Positions 7,612-14,546 of a stretch of DNA of 64,000 bases are shown one piece after another. The position numbers and the translations under genes are program-made. Source of the stretch: Pseudomonas sp. (GTDB lineage Bacteria > Pseudomonadota > Gammaproteobacteria > Pseudomonadales > Pseudomonadaceae); NCBI RefSeq assembly GCF_030684895.1, contig NZ_JAUXXP010000090.1, positions 184,393-248,392 on the forward strand. The letters are read 5' to 3'. Position 1 is the first letter of the stretch, and each line of letters starts with the position of its first letter. The notes under the pieces were generated by a model. The model had not been told where the DNA came from, did no database searches, and saw nothing but the letters and a program-made list of their open reading frames with translations.

Positions 7612-7620
7612 TTTTCCACA
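7612..7620 (+). other. DnaA-box-like sequence
   Basis: TTTTCCACA, a second match to TTWTNCACA, lies between the last iteron and the repA stop, completing an origin layout of iterons flanked by DnaA sites. Confidence 0.5.
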
Positions 7621-7626
7621 GTGTAT

Positions 7627-8526
7627 TTAGAGACAACCAATGGCTCGTTGCTGCACTACCGGGCGAGCCCCGGCTTTAAGCACGAGATAATCCGGGCTTT
7701 CGTCAATGTAATTCCTCGCATCAGGGTAATAGAGCAGGACTCCTCTTAACTGTTTGAGAAAATTTGCTTTGAAGCTTCGAATACCCTGCGGCGTATCTTC
7801 ATAGCCACCCCCAAGCTGACACTTCAAACCAACCCAAGGAATCTTTGCTTCCTTATGCCTTCCTGATCTCGCAGCCACGTTTAGCGTAAACATTCGGTAA
7901 ACGAGCCACGTATATATATCCATAGCCATAGGCGACTTACGTAGCGCCTGGAGAGCTTCCAACTTAAGTGGTACGGGCGCCTTTGTAATTGCATTATAGA
8001 AATCAGAACCAAGCGTCAATGTACTATTCCACAGGCATTCTTCATCAGGCTGCCTTGGACTCCAAAATACAAAGCCGCTTTTTGCTATTTTAATGTTTTC
8101 AAAAGCCAAAGCCCCAGCATTAGAAACCTCGATACTTAGCTGCGACCTTATAAGAGCCAACGTTTGCGCATGCAGGGTTTTAATATATTTTCCATCACTA
8201 GGCAGCTGAAGCTTTTTAAGAAACTCATTCTGATTCCGCCCCAAATTTAACTCTGGCGAGTGTGTGCGGCATGCTTCTGTGCACATCCACGCCAGCAGTA
8301 ATCTTGGCATCATCCCGTAAGGCATCCCAAATTTTGGATGCGCCATTATCGACAGCGTGAGTTTTGAAGTTCCTCGCTCAAAATACGTACACTTTGGATC
8401 TTTGTGCGGCAAAGTAGCCTGTGCCAAGAAATGAGGTAGATATCCTGTTGCTCCAGAACCCTTAGCATCTTCAAACTCCAGAGCAATTGCTTCATCGATA
8501 AGACTCCGTTGGCGCTTACTGAGCAT
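7627..8526 (-). CDS. repA: Plasmid replication initiator RepA (RepA_C family)
   Basis: A 299-residue protein of the plasmid-encoded RepA family, which binds iterons and opens the origin. Family blocks are GYLPHFLAQATLPHKDP, the strand TSKLTLSIMAHPKFGMPYG, PRLLLAWMCTEACRTHSPELNLG, a helical DNA-binding middle (KYIKTLHAQTLALIRSQL) and MAMDIYTWLVYRMFTL. The ATG at 8526 is chosen because GAGGTG lies just upstream and the homology begins there; the open frame runs further back through the overlapping HTH gene without conserved sequence. It overlaps that gene by 11 bases, so they are coupled. Iterons lie immediately downstream. No partition genes are visible. Finding an intact initiator beside a tyrosine recombinase suggests an integrated plasmid or an integrative element able to replicate. 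Confidence 0.85.
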   Translation of the reverse strand: MLSKRQRSLIDEAIALEFEDAKGSGATGYLPHFLAQATLPHKDPKCTYFERGTSKLTLSIMAHPKFGMPYGMMPRLLLAWMCTEACRTHSPELNLGRNQNEFLKKLQLPSDGKYIKTLHAQTLALIRSQLSIEVSNAGALAFENIKIAKSGFVFWSPRQPDEECLWNSTLTLGSDFYNAITKAPVPLKLEALQALRKSPMAMDIYTWLVYRMFTLNVAARSGRHKEAKIPWVGLKCQLGGGYEDTPQGIRSFKANFLKQLRGVLLYYPDARNYIDESPDYLVLKAGARPVVQQRAIGCL

Positions 8527-8803
8527 AGGCACCTCGCTGAGCAATTTGCTCAGATTTCCGGGGTCGACCAGGTTTCCGTTTAATAGCAGGGCCAGTAGGA
8601 GCAATAACGTCAAGCCGGACAACATGCTGCTGAAGCCACCGGTCAACATCTTCTCGACGCCACAGCAGTCGGCCCGCCCCTGGGATGCGGCAGACAGGAG
8701 GTAGTTTGTAGGGGTGCTTGGAATGCTGGTTTTTGATAGTGCCTGGGGCACGGTCAAGGATCAGAGCGAGATCATCAACAGTAAGTAGTTTTTCGAGAGA
8801 CAC
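8516..8803 (-). CDS. Small HTH DNA-binding protein with AT-hook-like tail, upstream of repA
   Basis: A 95-residue DNA-binding protein of the excisionase/AlpA-like winged-helix type. LTVDDLALILDRAPGTIKNQ gives the helix-turn-helix, and LLWRREDVDRWLQQHV is the usual final helix. A basic tail with KRKPGRPRKSEQ contains an AT-hook core. The GTG at 8803 is chosen because GGGGGAGG lies eight bases upstream; a GTG at 8857 would add 18 residues of unclear value. The stop overlaps the repA start by 11 bases. It may regulate repA or serve as recombination-directionality factor for the integrase; position favours the first, fold allows both. Confidence 0.75.
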   Translation of the reverse strand: MSLEKLLTVDDLALILDRAPGTIKNQHSKHPYKLPPVCRIPGAGRLLWRREDVDRWLQQHVVRLDVIAPTGPAIKRKPGRPRKSEQIAQRGAYAQ

Positions 8804-8857
8804 AACAACATCCTCCCCCAACCGTAAGGTCAGGATTGGATGGGTTCGCGGCAGCAC

Positions 8858-9421
8858 CGATGATTGACCGTCTGTGGCTTCTGGCTCAGCACATCAGACG
8901 GGATCCATTCGGATGCGGGGTTGTGCCCTCATCTGCTTCTCGCTCTCCTCCGCGCTCCACTGATTGGAATCCAGCCCCATCAAAGCTGGCAGCATCGCGT
9001 CGTCAGGCGACCACCTCATAAGAGGTATCCTTTCTTCCACCCGCACTACATCCGCTTTTTGCGTGGGTGGCACTGGACCGAGGCACCCTGCGACTCATCA
9101 TCAATACCCCGCAGGCCAACTACCGAGCATCTAGAGACCAGGGCCATTTTCGGACCCCGCCAGTTCGATTGCCTCTAGCTTAATCATCGGCGGTAATTAC
9201 CTCAACCACTTGGCACACTTTTGTCACACTGAGCCGGTGAATCATGATGATTCAGCGTGACCGCCGGTTATCGCCAAGGCCTGCTAAACCCAGATAAACA
9301 AAGGGCTAAAGGCCTAACAGGCTGTGTTTTCAGGCATCATGAGGACGCTAAATTTTGCAGTTGCACTGCAAAGGCCCGACGGGGAAGGTTTCGCGGATCA
9401 GGGTCGGGGTTGCGGTAGAAC
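8858..9421. other. Gene-free stretch, probable right side of the island
   Basis: About 560 bases with no supported gene between the HTH gene and the 3' end of the AraC gene. It should contain the HTH-repA promoter. At 9238-9254 there is an inverted repeat TGAATCA-TGA-TGATTCA. The island boundary probably lies here, but no tRNA remnant or direct repeat could be recognised by eye. Confidence 0.45.
9238..9254. repeat. Inverted repeat TGAATCA-TGA-TGATTCA
   Basis: Perfect seven-base arms around TGA in the gap between island and core genes. No T run, so not a terminator; could be an operator or an attachment-site core. Confidence 0.5.
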
Positions 9422-10447
9422 TCATGGATATTCCTCAGCGCGGTAATCGCTGGGCAGTTTACCCGTCCATTTCTTGAACGCACGGCGAAAATTCGACGGG
9501 TCGCTGAAGCCCAGCAGGTAGGCGATTTCATACAGCGGCAGGTGGGTGGTGGTGAGGTATTGCAGGGCCAGGCTCTTGCGCACTTCATCAAGCACCTGCT
9601 GATAACTGGTACCCATGTTCGACAGATGCCGGCGCAGGCTGCGGCCGCTGGTGTGCAGGGCGGCAGCGGCGCTGGCCAGGTCGGGAAAGTCGCCGGGGCG
9701 CGCCAATAGCAGGCGGCGCACGCGGGTCAGCAGGCCGTCTTGCACATCCAGGCTGGCCAGCAGGGCTTCGCATTGCTGCTCGCACATTTGCACCGTGGCC
9801 GGGTTGGCCAGCGCCATCGGCCGGTCCAGATAGGTGATCGGCATACTCAGGCGGTGATAGGGCTGATCAAACGCCACCGCTACGCCAAACAGCCGCTCGT
9901 AGCGCTCGGCGTAATGCGGCGCAGCATGGGCAAAGCCCACCTCCACCGCCTGCAAGCGCTCCCCCACCAGAAACCGCGCGATGGTGTAGAGACTGGTCAG
10001 CAAACCTTCTGCGGCAAAGCGGCTGAGCGGGCCCAGCGGCATGGTTTCACTGGCGCGCAGTTCGATCCGGGTGCCCAGCTCGACCATTTCCAGCTCATAG
10101 GTCAGGCCCAGCACCCGGTAGTACTTGAGGGCAAACTGCATGGCCTTGCCGAGGTTGGCGCTGGACAGCACCGCATAGCCGAGGATGCCGTGGGTCGAGA
10201 CATTCAGCCGCTGCCCGAGCAGCAGGCCCAACGCCGGCTCATCACACAAACGCAAGGCGTTGCTGGTGAGTTGGGTAAAGTCGATAAAGGACAACCGCCC
10301 CTGCGGATTGCCCAGCACTTCGGGGCGTACCCGCGCCTCGGCAAACAGCTGCGCACGAGGCACACCCAGTTCCTCGACCAAATCGAGCAAGGCGGCAGCG
10401 TAGGCAACGGGAACCAGTTCGGCGGAGAAATTCAATGATGGCTTCAT
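9422..10447 (-). CDS. AraC-family transcriptional regulator
   Basis: A 341-residue activator of the OruR-like AraC group. The N-terminal 200 residues form the Arabinose_bd-type sensing domain (ELVPVAYAAALLDLVEELGVPRAQLF). The C-terminal about 100 residues carry the two helix-turn-helix motifs: DLASAAAALHTSGRSLRRHLSNMGTSYQQVLDEVR, then LPLYEIAYLLGFSDPSNFRRAFKKWTGKLPSDYR. The ATG at 10447 is preferred to that at 10507 because the domain begins there. It is divergent from the ferritin-like hydrolase gene at 10847 with a 400-base gap, so it probably controls that gene. Regulators of this group often respond to lipids or hydrophobic compounds; the ligand is unknown. Confidence 0.85.
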   Translation of the reverse strand: MKPSLNFSAELVPVAYAAALLDLVEELGVPRAQLFAEARVRPEVLGNPQGRLSFIDFTQLTSNALRLCDEPALGLLLGQRLNVSTHGILGYAVLSSANLGKAMQFALKYYRVLGLTYELEMVELGTRIELRASETMPLGPLSRFAAEGLLTSLYTIARFLVGERLQAVEVGFAHAAPHYAERYERLFGVAVAFDQPYHRLSMPITYLDRPMALANPATVQMCEQQCEALLASLDVQDGLLTRVRRLLLARPGDFPDLASAAAALHTSGRSLRRHLSNMGTSYQQVLDEVRKSLALQYLTTTHLPLYEIAYLLGFSDPSNFRRAFKKWTGKLPSDYRAEEYP

Positions 10448-10846
10448 GGGCTTCTTATTATCTGGCCAGATATGACCACTGGCAGCGACGATAACCTTGT
10501 TCGACAAAACCCGACAAGGGCATCACTGCAGCATGGGCCATGGCCGGCAAACCAACCGAGTTCGCGCAAAGGCTTACCCATACTCAGGACTTGATCGGTC
10601 GCTCACCACAACCGAAGGTTGGGCGCATGCATGCTATTGCTGCAGCAAATACTCTTCGTCACGCTGAAAACGCTCTAGTACGGGCACTCGCAACAAGCAC
10701 CACAGCGCTAATAGGTTCCAGAGGTTGGCACAAGCGTACAACATTGGCCACAAATGACCGAAACATTGGCTGTTGTGAACCTTTGCCGAAGCGCTTGGCG
10801 AATCCATAGTGAAACCACGCTTTAGTCACAGACTCAGGGAGTCAGC
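10448..10846. other. Divergent promoter region
   Basis: About 400 bases between the AraC regulator and the hydrolase gene. No gene or strong repeat is visible. It must hold both promoters and probably the AraC-binding sites. Confidence 0.4.
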
Positions 10847-11686
10847 ATGGTCAGCACTACCCCGGAAGGTTTGCAGATTCGTCCACGGCATATGGATTTC
10901 GATTTCCCTAATCCCCTGCCGCGTCACTGGCACAGCGGCGATGCCTTCAAAAGCCATTTGTTCGATGCCATGTCGGTGCTGTTCCCCGACGGCGAACGCT
11001 TCTTTATCGATTCGGTGCGGCACTTCCGCGACCAGATCGACGACCCGGTGCTGAAAGAGCAGATCCGTGGCTTTATCGGCCAGGAAGGCCACCACAGCCG
11101 CGAGCATCTGGAATACAGCAATCGCCTGCGCGACCTGGGTTACAACATCACCCGTATCGAGAAACGCGCCCAGGCGCGGATTCGCTACACCCAGAAGAAG
11201 TTCTCGCCGCAGCGCCAGTTAGCAGCCACTGCGGCACTGGAACATATCACCGCGATCATGGCCGACGGCCTGCTCAAAGACCCGAAACACCTGGCAGGCG
11301 CCCACCCGACTATGGTGCGCCTGTGGCGCTGGCACGCGCTGGAGGAAACCGAGCACAAGGCGGTGGCCTTCGACGTGTACAACCAGGTGTGCGGCAGCCG
11401 CAAACTGCTGCGCCGGGCGATGATCATGGGCACCTTCTTCTTCGTCCTCGACACCACCCGTGGCCTGGCACACATGCTCAAACAGGACGGCCTGCTGTGG
11501 AACTGGCGCGTATGGCGCGACGGCATCCGATGGATGTGGGGCAAAGAAGGCGTATTCCGCCCGCTGATCAGCACCTACCGCGACTTCTTCAAGCCCAACT
11601 TCCACCCTTGGGAGCATAACAACCTGGAGTTGCTCTACCAGACCCGCAGTGAGTTCGATCTGCCTGCACAAAGCCAGGCGGCCTAA
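10847..11686 (+). CDS. Metal-dependent hydrolase (PF10118, ferritin-like di-iron fold)
   Basis: A 279-residue protein of the putative metal-dependent hydrolase family PF10118. Two helix motifs provide likely metal ligands: FIGQEGHHSREH (residues about 75-86) and WRWHALEETEHKAVAFDVY (about 165-183), with further histidines near residue 27. The substrate is unknown; the family often sits with lipid or hydrocarbon genes in Pseudomonas. The ATG follows a GGGAG site. The gene ends in a strong terminator and stands alone, probably under the divergent AraC protein. Confidence 0.8.
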   Translation: MVSTTPEGLQIRPRHMDFDFPNPLPRHWHSGDAFKSHLFDAMSVLFPDGERFFIDSVRHFRDQIDDPVLKEQIRGFIGQEGHHSREHLEYSNRLRDLGYNITRIEKRAQARIRYTQKKFSPQRQLAATAALEHITAIMADGLLKDPKHLAGAHPTMVRLWRWHALEETEHKAVAFDVYNQVCGSRKLLRRAMIMGTFFFVLDTTRGLAHMLKQDGLLWNWRVWRDGIRWMWGKEGVFRPLISTYRDFFKPNFHPWEHNNLELLYQTRSEFDLPAQSQAA

Positions 11687-11710
11687 GCCGGACGCTGCAG
11701 CCAAACAACA

Positions 11711-11734
11711 AGGGAGCCAGATGGCTCCCTTTTT
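11711..11734 (+). terminator. Rho-independent terminator
   Basis: AGGGAGCC and GGCTCCCT with loop AGAT, followed by TTTT, 25 bases after the hydrolase stop. Confidence 0.85.
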
Positions 11735-11753
11735 AGTGTGCGTCAGCATTTCT

Positions 11754-11820
11754 GTAGCCCGGATGTAATCCGGGGAAATTTCCCGTCAATCAATCCGCTC
11801 CTGGATTGCATCCGGGCTAC
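11754..11820. repeat. Interspersed palindromic repeat, family A, copy 1
   Basis: GTAGCCCGGATGTAATCCGG on one side and a near-complement ending CATCCGGGCTAC on the other enclose about 25 variable bases. Similar units occur at 24320 and 28995. It lies between convergent genes, the typical place for REP-like sequences. Confidence 0.85.
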
Positions 11821-11878
11821 GCCCCGCTCCTCCTGAAGCTGCGGGCCACGGCGCAACCGCAGCCCGCATATCCAAAAA

Positions 11879-12820
11879 TCACCCCTGGAGAAAACGCAGG
11901 GTATCGGCCGCGCTTTGCTGCGGGATTTCTTCCATCGGAATATGCCCAACGCCCGGGTAGGTTTTTACCTGAATCCCCGGCAAGTCATGCTGCCACAGCG
12001 GCACATGCTTGGGTGAAATCCAGCGATCACGCTCGCCCCACAGCAGCAGCGTCGGCGCCTGAATCTGTGCGACCCGCGCCGAAGTGCCGTGCAGCTCTTC
12101 CTTATTGACCTTGAGCAGCACGCGGAAGATATCCATCATCGCCCGGCGATTGCCCGGCCGCCGCGTCAGGTCGTTGTAACGGTCCACCACGCCAGGCTTG
12201 ATCCGTGCTGGTTCGCCATAGACTTCTTTGATGCCCTGGGCGATCAACGCGCGCGGCATCCATAGCGGCATGGCCACGGTGGCGCCCGGCAAGGCTGCAG
12301 CGGCAATCATCCACGGCACCTTGTGCATGTGATAGCCAGCCGGGTCGATCAGCACCAGTTTTTCCACCCGCTGCGGCTGCGCCAGGGCGAAGTTCCAGGC
12401 GATATAGCCGCCCAGCGAGTTGCCGACAATCGAGGCCTTGTTTACGCCGAGGTAGTCGAGCAACAGACCGAACACCTTGATCATCCGCTCAGCGGAATAC
12501 ACGCCATCGCGGGCCGGGCCGGTGAGACCGAAACCCGGCACATCAAAACGAATCACCCGGTAATCGGCGGAAAAGGCTGGCAACCAGTCATCCCAGGTGT
12601 GCAGCGAGGCCACCACGCCGTGGATCAATACCAGCACCGGTTTGTCGCGGCTTCCCTCATCGCGGTAATGCAGGTTGAAACCGTCGAGTTCGATATAGCG
12701 CGAGCCATTGGCGGCATTGCCATAGCGCGCTTTAAGACGCTCCAGCGGCAGGGCACCGAAGCCCAGACGGGCAAAACCGGCCGCCAGCGGCGGCGTCAGC
12801 GGGAGACTGGAAGCAGACAT
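11879..12820 (-). CDS. Alpha/beta hydrolase
   Basis: A 313-residue alpha/beta-hydrolase-fold enzyme. Features are the oxyanion block LVLIHGVVASLHTWDDW, the nucleophile elbow GNSLGG near residue 134, an acidic residue after LLWGERDRWISP, and the catalytic histidine in GVGHIPMEEIP. A lid region lies between. The substrate is unknown; carboxylesters, lipids or polymer-derived esters are usual in the family. The first 40 residues are a non-cleaved extension. GAGGTG lies six bases before the ATG. The TetR-type gene is 79 bases upstream on the same strand, so the two may be co-transcribed or regulator-controlled. Confidence 0.85.
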   Translation of the reverse strand: MSASSLPLTPPLAAGFARLGFGALPLERLKARYGNAANGSRYIELDGFNLHYRDEGSRDKPVLVLIHGVVASLHTWDDWLPAFSADYRVIRFDVPGFGLTGPARDGVYSAERMIKVFGLLLDYLGVNKASIVGNSLGGYIAWNFALAQPQRVEKLVLIDPAGYHMHKVPWMIAAAALPGATVAMPLWMPRALIAQGIKEVYGEPARIKPGVVDRYNDLTRRPGNRRAMMDIFRVLLKVNKEELHGTSARVAQIQAPTLLLWGERDRWISPKHVPLWQHDLPGIQVKTYPGVGHIPMEEIPQQSAADTLRFLQG

Positions 12821-12899
12821 GCAGGCACCTCTAGATTGTTGTTATGGGAAAGACGCATCCGGTCTATCAGAGCATGTCCACTTAAACCTGACGCCTAAC

Positions 12900-13580
12900 C
12901 TAGGTTGAGCTGGGCGCAGGACACAGCGAGGCGATCAGCAGCTCACTGAGCACGCGCTTGGCCTGTTCGATTTCCGCACGGCTGGCGGCGCGGCCAAGCA
13001 GTTCCAGCGAGGCCGCTTCCATGGCCCAGATCAGCGCACGATAGGTCAGCGGCTCGGCGGCCTGGGTCGCGCCATGCAGACGTTCGGCCAGCAACCGCGC
13101 CATCTCGGTATGCGCCCGCTGCCGGTGTGCGGCCAGCGGAGAATCGGCGCGCAGAGCCTCTTCCTGCATCAGGCGGATAATCGGCCCGACGGCCAGGTGA
13201 TAGTCGAAGTAGCGCCCGACCATGCCCTGTAACCAGGCCTGTGGACTGCCGGCGATGCTCTGCATTTCACTGAAGCGCGACAGCAGCAGGGACACCGCCG
13301 TCTGGTAGATGCCTTCGAGCACCTGCATCTTGTTCTCGAAGTACTTGTAGAAAGTGCGCCGCGACACATTGGCCGCCGCCAGCAGGTCGTTCACCGTGGT
13401 GTCGGCCAATCCCTTGCGGGCGAATACCGGAATCGCCGCCAGCTGGATATTGGTGCGCTGTAAATGGCCAATCAGCGGTCCGTCACCGTCCTGTTCCTGC
13501 TGCTGGGCCACGGCACCGTAACCGCCGAGGTCTTCAAATACCGCGCGAACGGCACCCAGTTCTGCCAAAGCCTGTTGCAT
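12900..13580 (-). CDS. TetR-family transcriptional regulator
   Basis: A 226-residue TetR-type repressor. The DNA-binding domain is QRTNIQLAAIPVFARKGLADTTVNDLLAAANVSRRTFYKYFENKMQVLEG, preceded by an unusual about 40-residue N-terminal extension. The C-terminal part is a helical ligand domain (YHLAVGPIIRLMQEEA...). ATG at 13580 is chosen as the nearest one upstream of the domain, but its ribosome site is weak and the true start may be inside. It probably controls the alpha/beta hydrolase gene downstream and perhaps its divergent neighbour. It overlaps nothing once the neighbour is started at 13677. Confidence 0.8.
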   Translation of the reverse strand: MQQALAELGAVRAVFEDLGGYGAVAQQQEQDGDGPLIGHLQRTNIQLAAIPVFARKGLADTTVNDLLAAANVSRRTFYKYFENKMQVLEGIYQTAVSLLLSRFSEMQSIAGSPQAWLQGMVGRYFDYHLAVGPIIRLMQEEALRADSPLAAHRQRAHTEMARLLAERLHGATQAAEPLTYRALIWAMEAASLELLGRAASRAEIEQAKRVLSELLIASLCPAPSST

Positions 13581-13676
13581 CGCACACGTCCCAACCAAGG
13601 CGCGGGTGACGCAGCAGAGCAAGCTGGTTACTCTGCAGTTGATTACTCAGAACGCCATCGCCGCAGGATTATTGTT

Positions 13677-14546
13677 GTGCTGAACACGCTAACACGCCGC
13701 CGTTACCTACCGCTGGCCATCCTTTTGCTGGTTCTGCTGTCGCCTGTGCAGGCCGCCGAGCTGTTCTATCTCGGGCAGAAGATTCCTGATATCCACAAGC
13801 CCTGGAACAGTGCCGACTACCAGCAACTGCTGGAGGCGCTGAACAAGGTCGACAGCACCCAGCTCAACGCCCTGCCTCGGCGCAGCGGCGAATTCACCGG
13901 GCCGATCTACCAACGCATGGTCAGCGAGGAGAATTTTCGGCCGCAACTGAATATCTACGCGCCACTGGAGCTGCGGCAGAACGAAGCCCGCGAAGCGCTG
14001 TTCCGCCTCAAGGAGCTGATGCGTTTGTATTTCGACTTCCGGGCCGTGCAACAACCCTATGCCGCCGAGGCGCTGGGGCTGATGAGTTATTCACTGCGCC
14101 AGCAGGCCGTGCTGTTTACCTTAACCACCGAATTCTGGATGACCCTCTCGGCAACCGAGCAGAGCAACCCGGTGCGACTGCAAGGCCTGCATGAGACCAA
14201 GGCGGCAGCGGCCATGCTCACCTCCAGCGCACTGGATTACCTGGGCCTGACCAAACAGTTTGGCCGTGAAGAGCTGGTGCTCTACAGCGCCGAGCTGAGC
14301 AAGCAACTGCCAGAGCTGTTTATTCATTTGAGTGGGGAGGTGCGCGAAACGCTGCTGCAACGCGTCGAACAGCTGGCGCAGCAGCATGCCTATGCAGAAG
14401 TGCAGCAGAACATGCGCGAGCTGCAGCCAGTGCTGCTGAGCATCCAACAGGATGTGCAGGCAAAACTTGCTGAAGCTGCGGCGCAACCGCGCAAGACGCC
14501 TACGCGCAGCCTTGATCTGTCGGTTCCGGCTGAATCAGCGCAGTAG
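13677..14546 (+). CDS. Secreted hypothetical protein
   Basis: A 289-residue protein with no family I recognise. Starting from the GTG at 13677 (AGGA eight bases upstream) gives a typical signal peptide: LTRRRYLPLAILLLVLLSPVQAAE, with cleavage after AQA-like VQA. The mature part is helical and periplasmic, with WNSADYQQLLEALNKV and a glutamine-rich C-terminal half. There is no ATG close to the signal peptide; a longer frame would read into the TetR promoter. It is convergent with the MalT-like regulator, overlapping its end by 12 bases. Confidence 0.7.
   Translation: MLNTLTRRRYLPLAILLLVLLSPVQAAELFYLGQKIPDIHKPWNSADYQQLLEALNKVDSTQLNALPRRSGEFTGPIYQRMVSEENFRPQLNIYAPLELRQNEAREALFRLKELMRLYFDFRAVQQPYAAEALGLMSYSLRQQAVLFTLTTEFWMTLSATEQSNPVRLQGLHETKAAAAMLTSSALDYLGLTKQFGREELVLYSAELSKQLPELFIHLSGEVRETLLQRVEQLAQQHAYAEVQQNMRELQPVLLSIQQDVQAKLAEAAAQPRKTPTRSLDLSVPAESAQ

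Noticed and set aside
9101..9200. GTTCGATTGC stretch suggesting a tRNA remnant
   Set aside because: No acceptor, D-arm or anticodon stem can be formed around it.
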